Shown here: positions 12,658 to 19,521 of the stretch, one piece after another
Layout: every line of letters begins with the position of its first letter
Position numbering within the stretch: the stretch's first letter is position 1
IMG/VR virus record: IMGVR_UViG_3300047510_003083
Coordinates: 1-34,037 of that record
Source of the DNA: a virus
Direction: 5' to 3' (one strand)
DNA: 34,037 bases
Notes under the pieces: generated by a model
The model's database searches: none
What the model saw: the letters and a program-made list of their open reading frames with translations, nothing else
Told to the model about the DNA's origin: nothing
Translations under genes and position numbers: made by a program

Positions 12658-12945
12658 TCAGAACCAATCCTGTGCCGACTGTGTTCTAGCTTCAAGTTCC
12701 TCGATATTTACCCCATCCCAATCAATTGGGGGCATCGGCAAGCGGTGATGGTAGTAGTCGCGCCCACTATCGCTTGGCTTGCCATGTAATGCGCAATAGG
12801 CGCGAAACCATCGCTCTAGCATTGTTCGATCAACGAAGCCCTGCATCAAACTAAAAACATCTGATACGTTTTGCCCCTTTTCAAACAAAAGATGGGCTGT
12901 TACTTTTAAAATTCTGTTGAGATTCGTACTTCCCCTGGTGGCCAT
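12658..12945 (-). CDS. Hypothetical protein, first gene of minus-strand island
   Basis: A 95-residue protein. The frame opens further upstream, but ATG at 12945 is preferred because the extra residues would run through the divergent promoter region. It is helical (LNRILKVTAHLLFEKGQNVSDVFSLMQGFV), has WFRAYCALHGKP in the middle and a WDG..IEELEARTQSAQDWF end. No function known. It is divergent from the ERF gene (94 nt apart). Confidence 0.65.
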   Translation of the reverse strand: MATRGSTNLNRILKVTAHLLFEKGQNVSDVFSLMQGFVDRTMLERWFRAYCALHGKPSDSGRDYYHHRLPMPPIDWDGVNIEELEARTQSAQDWF

Positions 12946-12957
12946 CGGCTTAAGAGC

Positions 12958-12986
12958 TTGACAGGCTGTTGCTGGTACTGTATCGT
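12958..12986 (+). promoter_or_regulatory. Sigma-70 promoter TTGACA-N17-TATCGT
   Basis: A consensus TTGACA (12958-12963), 17-nt spacer and TATCGT (12981-12986). Predicted start is about 12993, 47 nt ahead of the ERF gene, so it should drive the recombination block. The palindrome at 12973-12990 covers the -10 and would block polymerase when bound. Confidence 0.7.
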
Positions 12987-12990
12987 ACCA
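12973..12990. promoter_or_regulatory. Operator palindrome over the -10
   Basis: TGGTAC-TGTATC-GTACCA is a perfect 6-bp dyad with a 6-nt spacer, and longer flanking matches (CTGTTG on the left, CAACAG on the right) extend it. It overlaps the -10 box and sits between divergent genes, the classical place for a repressor site. Confidence 0.6.
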
Positions 12991-13039
12991 ACAGCCCAAG
13001 AGCACACACTGCTACACTCTTGGGGTATCGGTAAAATCA

Positions 13040-13810
13040 ATGTCGAACGTTTTTAGCAAGCTCAACCAAGCTCGCACTGAACTGCAAAGGCGAGAACTCA
13101 AAAAGTCTGGTAGAAACAAATTCGCCAATTACAGCTACTTTGAGCTTGGCGACTTTCTGCCAACAGTTCAAGAAATTTTTGCACAGATTGGACTCTGTGG
13201 TGTTGTTTCATACGGGGCCGAGGAAGCAATTCTGAAAATTATCGACACCGAAAGCACTGATAGCTTTATTGATATTCGTAGCCCTATGTCATCTGCTGCC
13301 CTGAAGGGAGCGCATGATATTCAAAATCTTGGCGCTGTTCAAACATATTTGCGTCGTTATCTCTGGGTGACGGCAATGGAGATTGTTGAGCATGACGAGC
13401 TGGACGCCACGCTTGGGGCCGCCAGGGACTCTGCCAAGGCTGCACCTGAGCCCGAGAAAGTCTCCCAGGGCCGTCGTTCATTCAAGCCCGGTGACTCGGT
13501 TGCCCCAGCGGTTGACGAGCCCGTACAGCGCCTCCTGGAGATCAAAGCGCACGACATGGGGATCACCCCCTTCGGTATCAAGACGATCTTGACGATTTGC
13601 AAGGCCGATTCGATTGAGCAGATCGAAGATGGCAAAGCCAAGCAAATTTATGAAGCAATCAATCCTGAGCTTGTCAAGAAATTCAACTCTGGCAAGAACA
13701 GCAAAAATCAAGTGATTCTTCAGCCGCCTGTTGCCGAAGTTAAGTCAGAGAACATTGAAGACCTTGAGCGTGCCGCTTCTTCATTGTTTGAAGATGGTGA
13801 GGGCGAGTAA
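13040..13810 (+). CDS. erf: ERF-family single-strand annealing protein
   Basis: A 256-residue recombinase of the ERF superfamily (phage P22 Erf type), which anneals complementary single strands for recombination and repair. N-terminal residues 1-125 have the family order: L..AR..L......K.GRNKFANYSYFELGDFLP, strands around ILKIIDTES, and the signature GAHDIQNLGAVQTYLRRYLWVTAMEIVEHDELDA. A linker and a helical C-terminal region (about 165-225) follow. Start at 13040 comes after the operator-controlled promoter. The PD-(D/E)XK nuclease and SSB downstream complete a typical recombination module. Confidence 0.92.
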   Translation: MSNVFSKLNQARTELQRRELKKSGRNKFANYSYFELGDFLPTVQEIFAQIGLCGVVSYGAEEAILKIIDTESTDSFIDIRSPMSSAALKGAHDIQNLGAVQTYLRRYLWVTAMEIVEHDELDATLGAARDSAKAAPEPEKVSQGRRSFKPGDSVAPAVDEPVQRLLEIKAHDMGITPFGIKTILTICKADSIEQIEDGKAKQIYEAINPELVKKFNSGKNSKNQVILQPPVAEVKSENIEDLERAASSLFEDGEGE

Positions 13811-13843
13811 GGCCTGCCGCATTTAACCTATCTCTTTAGCACC

Positions 13844-14017
13844 ATGACCGAGTGGATTAATAACAGACTCCCAACAGAGCGAGATGGTGATCTGCACGGC
13901 ATGGTGCTTTGGGGGAAGCAAGCTGGTCTCTTGATGGACTGGCGAGGCGTCAGAAAAGATGAGTTCTGGGCTCATACATCTGCATGGAAAACCTCTACAA
14001 ATCAAGCAACGGATTAG
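13844..14017 (+). CDS. Small hypothetical protein (57 aa), DUF551-like start
   Basis: ATG at 13844 opens a 57-residue frame ending at TAG 14015-14017, immediately before the ATG of the nuclease gene at 14018. The beginning (MTEWINNRLPTERDGD) matches the W(I)...RLP...DGD pattern of DUF551-like phage proteins; a W-rich middle follows (VLWGKQAGLLMDWRGVRKDEFWAHT). Tight packing between ERF and nuclease genes supports it. Function unknown. Confidence 0.7.
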   Translation: MTEWINNRLPTERDGDLHGMVLWGKQAGLLMDWRGVRKDEFWAHTSAWKTSTNQATD

Positions 14018-14824
14018 ATGGTTCACCCAACATCTGGTTTTTACGTCAAAGATGATCATGAGTATGTTTCGGTAAGCTCTGTTCTTGGTAGAACCAATGA
14101 ATTGTTCAGCCCCAGCAAAGTCAAAGGGCTAGAGTTCTGGCGTCGAAACGAACCCGATTGGGAAGACATTGTTGCAAGAGCGCAAAGGCGAGGAAAAATT
14201 ATTCATGCCGAGCTTGAAACATCACTTGTTAATGCCACAACAGCTGGGCACGAAGACGAGGCTTCGTATGACGAAATCATTAAGTACAACATCCATGAGT
14301 ATCTGACTTATTTGGCGCCCTTGGTTGAATTGATCAAGGGGCAGAATTACGAAGGTGAAAACCTTAGGGAAGATTTTTCTTTAGAGGGTGTCTTGTTTTG
14401 CCCTCAGGGGTACGCAGGAACTGCTGATGCAAGATTTATGTGGGACGGGAAATATACGATTTGGGACTGGAAGACCGTTCGCTCCTATACGGAGTACGAA
14501 GATCACGCTAAAGGCAAAAAGCCAAAGCCCAGATCCAAGTACGATGATGCCTTTTTGCAGATCGGCGCCTACGCACTTGCGAACAACGTTTTGTATAAAA
14601 GAGGAGAAGCCCCGGCCCTGATCAAGCAAGGAGTGATTTGCGTGTGTTACGATTGGCGGGAGCCTCAATTGCACATTCTTGATTCCGAAAAGCTCAAGAA
14701 AGCAGCACTTGATTTTGTCAAGCGTTTTGAGGCATACTGCGAGTTGATGGAAACTTCCTTCCCTCGCCCTTTTAAACCGGCCCAAGAGGCCTCCCAACAA
14801 CAACTGGTTGAGTTTGCTTTTTGA
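14018..14824 (+). CDS. PD-(D/E)XK exonuclease (RecB/Cas4-like)
   Basis: A 268-residue nuclease. The N-terminal VSVSSVLG motif is typical of phage PD-(D/E)XK exonucleases of the lambda-exo/YqaJ/RecB clan. The active site is visible as D137 (GTADARF), D150 and K152 (IWDWKT), followed by the Q-containing helix (FLQIGAYALA), which is the family order D-X~12-DxK-Q. It would resect DNA ends to make single strands for the ERF annealing protein. Length is normal for this class. Confidence 0.88.
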   Translation: MVHPTSGFYVKDDHEYVSVSSVLGRTNELFSPSKVKGLEFWRRNEPDWEDIVARAQRRGKIIHAELETSLVNATTAGHEDEASYDEIIKYNIHEYLTYLAPLVELIKGQNYEGENLREDFSLEGVLFCPQGYAGTADARFMWDGKYTIWDWKTVRSYTEYEDHAKGKKPKPRSKYDDAFLQIGAYALANNVLYKRGEAPALIKQGVICVCYDWREPQLHILDSEKLKKAALDFVKRFEAYCELMETSFPRPFKPAQEASQQQLVEFAF

Positions 14825-14854
14825 GCAAGGTCAATCACTACACACACTCACAAA

Positions 14855-15223
14855 ATGCTTAATCTTTCTGCAACAGGCTACGTCACCGGTAAGCCTAAAA
14901 TTGAATCCGGTGACTATGGCGACAGCTGCACTATCGGCCTTCGCTGTAAAGGCCAAGGAGGCAAACACGTTTTCTACGTCAATGCCAAGTTTTACGGCAA
15001 GCAAATGGCCGTAATTGAAAAGTACATTGAAGACGGCGATCAAGTAACCGTTGCTGGTACCGTCGCACTTGCGACTGAAAAGACAAAAAAAGACGGCACT
15101 AAGTACAGTGCTGTTTACATGACAGGCAGTGGCTTCTCATTGCCGAGCCGTGGTCAGTCTCAAGTAATGGATTCTGCTAAATCAGCAAAACCTGCTGTTT
15201 CATCAGAAGAAGTCCCATTTTGA
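14855..15223 (+). CDS. ssb: Single-stranded DNA-binding protein
   Basis: A 122-residue protein with an OB fold: MLNLSATGYVTGKPKIE start, FYVNAKFYGKQMAVIEKYIEDGDQVTVAGTV core, then YSAVYMTGSGFSLPS. A flexible linker ends in an acidic tip SSEEVPF, the SSB C-terminal tail that recruits partner proteins. It protects ssDNA in replication and ERF-mediated annealing. Its TGA stop overlaps ATG 15223 of the interrupted reading frame that follows. Confidence 0.92.
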   Translation: MLNLSATGYVTGKPKIESGDYGDSCTIGLRCKGQGGKHVFYVNAKFYGKQMAVIEKYIEDGDQVTVAGTVALATEKTKKDGTKYSAVYMTGSGFSLPSRGQSQVMDSAKSAKPAVSSEEVPF

Positions 15224-15267
15224 TGTCAACGCCCTGGCTTAGCAACTCTGAGTCATTGGCGGGGTAG

Positions 15268-15470
15268 TTCTTTTCTCCGAGTGCTAAAACCGCTACTTCT
15301 CGGGCCAAGAGGTAGGTTGAAGGTCACAGCACAATTATCGGTCTGATTGCGGAGTGTCGTGGTTCCTAGCTTTGTAGCCAAGGCTTCTGGGCGGCATCAA
15401 GAAAAGACTTGCTAGTAAGTCCAGGGCAGCCCTCCGAAAGGGGGGCTTTCAACTTTTTGCCAATCCGCTT
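15268..15470 (+). ncRNA. Structured non-coding segment, possible RNA element
   Basis: About 200 nt with no acceptable reading frame on either strand and several inverted repeats: ACTCTGAG (15245-15252) against CTCCGAGT (15275-15282) with one mismatch, GACTT-GCTAGT-AAGTC (15406-15421) and the GAAA-capped hairpin at 15428-15447. I compared it by eye with group I (P/Q/R/S core), group II (domain V), RNase P and glutamine-riboswitch signatures and could not match any. It may be a new structured RNA, an intron with a divergent core, or gene debris. Confidence 0.35.
15428..15458 (+). terminator. Terminator-like hairpin with GAAA loop
   Basis: AGCCCTCC (15428-15435), loop GAAA, GGGGGGCT (15440-15447): eight pairs with one G-T. 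It is followed by TTTCAACTTTTT, so the main T-run starts six bases after the stem. It could end transcription from the SSB operon or form the 3' end of a small RNA. Confidence 0.55.
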
Positions 15471-15716
15471 ATGAGATGAAACGGAAAAACTTACCGCCCT
15501 GAAACTTGCTGAAGAAGAGATTTCTTTTTGCAAAAAGCTTAACGAAAATCCAGTCAAATGGATACTTGGAACACGGGCGTACACAAAGTTGTACCAAGAA
15601 TTTGACATTCCCGCTTTGACGGAAGATGCTAACAACAGGTTTTTTGGACTTCCCTTTGAGGTAAGGTATGATATTAGTCCATGGACAATTAGATTGCTGA
15701 CAAACACTTAACTATC

Positions 15717-16256
15717 ATGAAACCCAAGCTGATCGGTCTTTATTCCCCGGCCCCCCAATCGGGCAAAACTAGCGCGGCTGAAATCCTAAAGGAACAAGGC
15801 TATGAAATTGTTAGCTTTGCGACCCCGCTAAAAAGAATGACTGTTCAATTCTTGATGGGGTTTGGATACAGCAAGGGCGACGCAGAAAGAATTGCCAAAG
15901 ACAAAGATTTTGTTATTGGTGAAATCAATCTTCGCGTTAGGGACGTAATGCAGCTTCTTGGTACTGAGTGGGGGCGAAAACTCATTCATAAAAATGTGTG
16001 GATTAAGATGTGGGAATCGAAGCAGAGGTTTTTCCCTTTTGTTGTCGTTGACGACATGCGTTTCCCCAACGAATATGAGATGGTTAAAAAGCGTGGTGGC
16101 ATTCTTGTTAAGATTGAAAGAGAGCAGGCAACTGGTCAACGCAGAGAAAAGCATGAGTCAGAGGGGGCGCTAGATAGTTTTTATTTTGACCATGTTATTA
16201 AAAACGACGGCACACTTGATGAGCTTTACAGTAAAGTGCTATCGCTTATTGAGTGA
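15717..16256 (+). CDS. Deoxynucleoside monophosphate kinase
   Basis: A 179-residue P-loop kinase of the phage dNMP-kinase type (T4 gene 1 class), which phosphorylates dNMPs released from host DNA to dNDPs. Walker A-like SPAPQSGKTSAAEIL is at residues 9-23, the substrate-lid region is VRDVMQLLGTEWGRKLIHKNVWIKMW, and the FVVVDDMRFPNEYEMVKKRGG strand-loop is characteristic of the family. Length is normal. It starts 5 nt after the interrupted frame and overlaps the next gene by 4 nt. It fits with MazG-like and dCTP deaminase genes downstream in a nucleotide-supply module. Confidence 0.85.
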   Translation: MKPKLIGLYSPAPQSGKTSAAEILKEQGYEIVSFATPLKRMTVQFLMGFGYSKGDAERIAKDKDFVIGEINLRVRDVMQLLGTEWGRKLIHKNVWIKMWESKQRFFPFVVVDDMRFPNEYEMVKKRGGILVKIEREQATGQRREKHESEGALDSFYFDHVIKNDGTLDELYSKVLSLIE

Positions 16257-17008
16257 AGATGAAGGATACAAGGTCAGAGGATTATGATGCAGTTCTGGTT
16301 GCCAACGCCAGGCTACATCTTTCCAATGTAGTCAACGGAAATATGTCAGAGCTGTTCTTTGACGCAATGGGGGAAATAATTCAAAGGAAAGTTTATCTTG
16401 GTTACAAAACAATTAACGGTAAGCAAGCAAAGCTGAGGGGGATAAAGGATTTTTTCTATAACTTTCATTACGGTCTTGGCATCAAAAACCTGCCAGAGTT
16501 TCTTGCCAACTGTGCAAGACTTGATGCAGACGGTAAGTCCAGAGATGGAAAAATCCGAAAATTTATTCAATGGCTGCACGAAGAAGACCCCGACTCGTTT
16601 GAGTTTCCTGATTCGTACTGGGAATTTCGTCGCCTTAGAATAGCGATCTCAAAAATGAGTGGGTCGCTGGAAAAGAAATATCATTACCTTAACTTGCTCA
16701 AGCTTATCTATTTAAACGCCCCCGAGGAGCTTAGGTATATTGGCCCAACAAGAAAGTACAGCAGCATCCCGAAGGCGTACAAAGATGTCATCAAGCCGCA
16801 TCTTAAAAAAGTCCTGACCCCAATCAAGCTGTTTCAGTACCCAACAGCCGCCGAGGTCGAGGAGCTTGCCAGAGAGCTTTACTCTCGCCTTGACAAATAC
16901 AAAGTTCGTGTTTTAATTGCTAGGCTAATAGAAATCTACAAGCTGAACGATGCCATCGAAAAGCACCTTGAGCGAGGTACTTCAGCGGACGACGACAGCG
17001 AAATATAG
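16253..17008 (+). CDS. Hypothetical protein between dNMP kinase and RusA
   Basis: A 251-residue soluble protein, basic and helical, with no motif I recognise. Residues 60-75 (LRGIKDFFYNFHYGLG) and 205-240 (VEELARELYSRLDKYKVRVLIARLIEIYKLNDAIEKHL) are strong helices. It overlaps the kinase by 4 nt and the RusA frame by 59 nt. Position within the recombination/nucleotide block suggests a DNA-metabolism accessory role, but nothing in the sequence shows it. Confidence 0.75.
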   Translation: MKMKDTRSEDYDAVLVANARLHLSNVVNGNMSELFFDAMGEIIQRKVYLGYKTINGKQAKLRGIKDFFYNFHYGLGIKNLPEFLANCARLDADGKSRDGKIRKFIQWLHEEDPDSFEFPDSYWEFRRLRIAISKMSGSLEKKYHYLNLLKLIYLNAPEELRYIGPTRKYSSIPKAYKDVIKPHLKKVLTPIKLFQYPTAAEVEELARELYSRLDKYKVRVLIARLIEIYKLNDAIEKHLERGTSADDDSEI

Positions 17009-17498
17009 CTTTTTTGTCGCCGGGAGCCCAGCCAGCCAGGGGAGCAAGACTGCATTTGGGCGAATTGTTAAAGATAAGGTGACTGGAAAGCCAAAGGTTT
17101 TTGTGAACATGGTCGAGCAAGATAAAAGCCTTGACTCTTGGCGCACAAATGTTGGCAATGTTGCAAAGCTCATGCTCCCAGATAACTGGGAAACTCAGGG
17201 CATTTTTGTACTTAAGGTTTTATTTTATCTTCCCCGCCCTAAAATTCACTATTCAGTTTCTGGGCAAATCAAGCCAAACGCCCCTGTTTTTCATGCGCAA
17301 AGAAAAGATTACGACAAGCTCCTGAGAGCCATCGGGGATTCGCTCACTGGCATCTGCTATCAAGACGACTCGATGATCGTCTCTGGCAGTGCTATGAAGT
17401 TTTACACCCCACAAGACAGGGAATCGGGCGCCTGGATCTCAGTTGCAAGACTTGGCGAGGAAAAGGCCTCTCGTCTCGCCCTGGAACTGCTTCCCTGA
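16950..17498 (+). CDS. rusA: RusA-like Holliday junction resolvase
   Basis: A 182-residue protein (usual RusA length ~120 plus an N-terminal extension). The core starts near residue 20 with YSFFVAGSPASQGSKTAF. The catalytic region KDYDKLLRAIGDSLTGICYQDDSMIV keeps the pattern (D/Y)DxDNL.KA..DsL.G....DDs with its acidic residues. RusA resolves four-way junctions formed by recombination and clears branches before packaging. ATG at 16950 gives a 59-nt overlap with the upstream gene; TTG at 16968 is an alternative. It is the last gene before the promoter at 17526. Confidence 0.88.
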   Translation: MPSKSTLSEVLQRTTTAKYSFFVAGSPASQGSKTAFGRIVKDKVTGKPKVFVNMVEQDKSLDSWRTNVGNVAKLMLPDNWETQGIFVLKVLFYLPRPKIHYSVSGQIKPNAPVFHAQRKDYDKLLRAIGDSLTGICYQDDSMIVSGSAMKFYTPQDRESGAWISVARLGEEKASRLALELLP

Positions 17499-17525
17499 CC
17501 TGACACGTAAAAGCCGTGGCAAGGC

Positions 17526-17554
17526 TTGCAAAAGGGCTTGCGATCCGCTACTAT
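17526..17554 (+). promoter_or_regulatory. Sigma-70 promoter TTGCAA-N17-TACTAT
   Basis: TTGCAA (17526-17531), an exact 17-nt spacer and TACTAT (17549-17554). Predicted start is about 17561, giving a short 18-nt leader to the GTG of the AbrB-like gene. With the terminator at 18151-18178 it makes this gene a single-gene transcription unit. Confidence 0.75.
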
Positions 17555-17578
17555 TAACGAGTTCCAGCAAATCTCGCC

Positions 17579-18124
17579 GTGCCTCGCCGCAAGCAAACAG
17601 AAGCAACTGCTATTCTTGAACCCGAATCCGTAACCGAATCCACAACTGAAATGTCTACCGAAACCATCGAAGCCCCCGCCGACAAGGCCAAGCTGATCGC
17701 TGTCAAAGGCGAGCGTAAAACTGGTCAAGAGCTGCTTGATTTCGCCAAAGCGAACAAGGATCAGCCGCTTGACGACGTGATCTATAACGCTGGCTACTAC
17801 ACCAAAAAGACCAACCCCGAAACGGAAGAGGTCAAGGTCACGCTGCATAAGCCCCAGTTCTGGGCCGCCATCAGTGCCGCTTCTAACCCCGATCTCGGCT
17901 TTGCCCCCACCAAGCGTGCCTACAGCGCTCGTGCTGGCCGCAAGCCCGTTGTGACCGTGGTCAAGAACGGCAACATCGTGGTCGGCTCTCGTCACAGCAC
18001 CATCGCTGGCTTTGAGCCTGGCGCTCAGGTGCATGTGCAGTCCGAGGCCGGTCGCATCATCCTGACCCCCTACATGGACGAAGCAGGGGCGGCTGAAGAA
18101 GCTGAGGATGACCTGGATCTGTGA
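17579..18124 (+). CDS. cyAbrB-like transcriptional regulator
   Basis: A 181-residue protein with a GTG start. After a Thr/Glu-rich disordered arm (1-35), residues ~45-110 follow the layout of cyanobacterial cyAbrB proteins (KTGQELLDFAKANKD..., AGYYTKK...VTLHKPQFWAAISAAS). The C-terminal SpoVT/AbrB-type swapped hairpin is GRKPVVTVVKNGNIVVGSRH ... GFEPGAQVHVQ (about 119-155). The tail is acidic. cyAbrBs are host regulators of carbon/nitrogen genes, so a phage copy may reprogramme host or phage transcription. Codon use is markedly G/C-ending and host-like, unlike the flanking genes, a sign of transfer or high expression. It has its own promoter and terminator. Confidence 0.75.
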   Translation: MPRRKQTEATAILEPESVTESTTEMSTETIEAPADKAKLIAVKGERKTGQELLDFAKANKDQPLDDVIYNAGYYTKKTNPETEEVKVTLHKPQFWAAISAASNPDLGFAPTKRAYSARAGRKPVVTVVKNGNIVVGSRHSTIAGFEPGAQVHVQSEAGRIILTPYMDEAGAAEEAEDDLDL

Positions 18125-18150
18125 TCCACTGATCAAAGAGTGATCAACAT

Positions 18151-18178
18151 GCCCCGCCTCGTGGTGGGGCTTTTCTTT
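18151..18178 (+). terminator. Rho-independent terminator after AbrB-like gene
   Basis: GCCCCGCC-TCGT-GGTGGGGC (18151-18170; eight pairs, one G-T) followed by TTTTCTTT (18171-18178). A textbook intrinsic terminator. Confidence 0.9.
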
Positions 18179-18198
18179 GCACTTAATTACTATCTTCA

Positions 18199-18588
18199 AT
18201 GTCTCACTATCAAGACGCTATTGAATTTAGAGAAGCTTTTCAGTTTACAGATAAGCATTCTCACGGCGCTTTTGAACTTCAGCAGAAATTGATTACAGAA
18301 GAATTTATTGAAGTCATTGAAGCTTGTGCAGCGCTTAAGCAAGAAGACTGTTACGAAAACGCAGAAGCTCTTCTAAAAGAACTTGCTGATCTTGTTTTTG
18401 TTTGCTATCAGATGGCCGCCCTTGAGGGCTGGGATCTTGACGAAGCGATGAAAAGAGTGTTTACCAGTAACATGAGTAAACTCGGCCCAGACGGTACACC
18501 AGTAAGGCGAGCAGATGGTAAGATTCTCAAGGGGTCGGGTTACAGGCCCCCGATTCTTACTGATCTTGTAGAGGAAAGCAATGATTAA
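18199..18588 (+). CDS. MazG-like nucleotide pyrophosphohydrolase
   Basis: A 129-residue all-helical NTP-PPase of the MazG/PRA-PH superfamily. Metal-binding acidic residues are visible in the LITEEFIEVIEA helix (EExxE) and LLKELADLVFVCYQMA (ExxD). The C-terminal MSKLGPDGTPVRRADGKILKGSGYRPP is the typical end of phage versions. It hydrolyses NTPs or dNTPs to NMPs, cleaning or balancing the nucleotide pool; cyanophage MazG may also alter host stress signalling. Its stop overlaps the small ORF starting at 18581. Confidence 0.85.
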   Translation: MSHYQDAIEFREAFQFTDKHSHGAFELQQKLITEEFIEVIEACAALKQEDCYENAEALLKELADLVFVCYQMAALEGWDLDEAMKRVFTSNMSKLGPDGTPVRRADGKILKGSGYRPPILTDLVEESND

Positions 18589-18742
18589 TTGTCACCCGAC
18601 AACCGAAGACAAGAAAGTTGAGCTGATTGAAAAACTTTACAAAGAGTCGGGGCGAGGCGAAAAAGGTCATCCGATGCGAGGTCTTTACACTGGGCTTTAT
18701 CAAGATTATCTGAGCAAAAAGGAGGCAGATGTATCTCCCTGA
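18581..18742 (+). CDS. Very small hypothetical protein (53 aa)
   Basis: ATG at 18581 overlaps the MazG-like gene's 3' end, and TGA 18740-18742 overlaps the dCTP deaminase ATG (18729). The peptide is a helix (TEDKKVELIEKLYKESGRG), then GHPMRGLYTGLYQDYLSK. Overlap on both sides in the manner of this operon supports it as real. Function unknown. Confidence 0.65.
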   Translation: MINCHPTTEDKKVELIEKLYKESGRGEKGHPMRGLYTGLYQDYLSKKEADVSP

Positions 18743-19241
18743 TCACGAAATTGCAAAACTCTGTGCGAATGGAGTAATTGAAGGGTATGACAGCAACCTC
18801 ATTGGCCCAGCGTCCCTTGATGTCCGCCTTGGCGAACAAATTATGGTGGAAACACCAGATTCGCCACATCTTCAAAGTATCTCAATTGCACACACTACCA
18901 AAGAGAACCCCTACTACTTAGCACCTCAGGAATTTATTCTTGCGCATACGGTTGAGAAATTTTTTCTTCCATCCTCTCTTTGTGCTTGGTTTTGTTTGAA
19001 ATCAAGCCGTGGGCGAGAGAGAATTTCTCACGCACTAGCTGGATTTTGTGATCCAGGGTGGAATAACAGCAAGCTTACTCTTGAGTTACACTCAATTAGT
19101 CGCTATCACTCTGTCGCAATTTGGCATGGAATGCGTATAGGGCAAATGGTTTTTGCGCATATGGATTCGCCCCCTGACAAGAGTTATGCACTTGTTGGGC
19201 GATACAACAATTGCCCTAGCGTTCAATCAAGCAAGGGCTGA
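18729..19241 (+). CDS. dcd: dCTP deaminase (dUTPase superfamily)
   Basis: A 170-residue trimeric-fold enzyme that converts dCTP to dUTP for dTTP synthesis. Seen are the N-terminal MYLPDHEIAKL and GPASLDVRLGEQI strand, the active-site motif LKSSRGRERI (SSxxR), and AGFCDPGWNNSKLTLEL, matching the family's aGxiDpGfxGxxTLEL. A strong but close Shine-Dalgarno AGGAGG precedes the ATG. Some homologues are bifunctional dCTP deaminase/dUTPases; this cannot be decided here. It closes the nucleotide-supply group. Confidence 0.88.
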   Translation: MYLPDHEIAKLCANGVIEGYDSNLIGPASLDVRLGEQIMVETPDSPHLQSISIAHTTKENPYYLAPQEFILAHTVEKFFLPSSLCAWFCLKSSRGRERISHALAGFCDPGWNNSKLTLELHSISRYHSVAIWHGMRIGQMVFAHMDSPPDKSYALVGRYNNCPSVQSSKG

Positions 19242-19249
19242 ACAAGCAA

Positions 19250-19507
19250 TTACTGTTTTTGGTCGTTGAGTTTCTTTCTTGACTCAGCGGCCATTTTTTC
19301 ATGCTCTTCACTGACTGGCATTGGTTGCGTAGCCGCTTCTTGCATGAAATACATCATTCGGCTGTGATTGAAAGCCGCTTGATGATTTAACAATAAGGCG
19401 AGTTCAAGAAGCCCAGCGTAGTCTCGCTCTCTATACAATTGTTTTAGCTTTAATGCGTTCGACGCTTCCGTGAACTGACTCTCCGGACGATAATGAGGTA
19501 TGTTCAT
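19250..19507 (-). CDS. Small helical hypothetical protein
   Basis: An 85-residue protein on the minus strand. After MNIPHYRPE it is all helical (ALKLKQLYRERDYAGLLELALLLNHQAAFNHSRMMYFMQEAA) with a charged tail. It converges with dCTP deaminase (8-nt gap) and diverges from the ORF at 19522 (14-nt gap). I recall similar small YR.RDY..LL.LA..LN....N...MM proteins from cyanophages. Function unknown. Confidence 0.65.
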   Translation of the reverse strand: MNIPHYRPESQFTEASNALKLKQLYRERDYAGLLELALLLNHQAAFNHSRMMYFMQEAATQPMPVSEEHEKMAAESRKKLNDQKQ

Positions 19508-19521
19508 GGTGAAAATGCTAT

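Larger units (their letters stand above)
15223..15711 (+). pseudogene. Interrupted gene: start-only 5' part and start-less 3' part in one frame
   Basis: ATG at 15223 overlaps the SSB stop (TGATG), the coupling used throughout this operon, and begins MSTPWLSNSESLAG before TAG at 15265. The same frame, after four more stops, is open again from 15475 to TAA 15709-15711 for 78 natural-looking codons (TALKLAEEEISFCKKLNENP, ..RFFGLPFEVRYDISPWTIRLL) with no ATG/GTG/TTG start. The two parts read like one small gene split by about 200 nt of structured sequence (15268-15474). Explanations are a spliced intron-like element, a decayed gene, or coincidence of frame (one in three). The 3' part has no known domain. 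Confidence 0.45.

Noticed and set aside
15268-15474. Group I or group II intron core
   Set aside because: TTGCGGA near 15350 and AATCCGC near 15461 could mimic P4 pairing, and the GAAA hairpin recalls domain V, but no R/S (P7) pair with proper spacing, no bulged domain V and no clear P1 guide were found. It is kept only as an unexplained structured segment.
15366-15707. Minus-strand open frame of 113 codons
   Set aside because: It is antisense to the natural-looking 78-codon frame and to the GAAA hairpin; the protein is low in charge patterning and Ser/Leu-rich, as expected for a shadow.
17402-18199. Long minus-strand open frame of 265 codons
   Set aside because: It lies antisense to the RusA and AbrB-like genes, runs through a clear promoter and terminator of the other strand, and its translation is Gly/Val/Leu/His-rich in the way typical of antisense to GC-ending codons.
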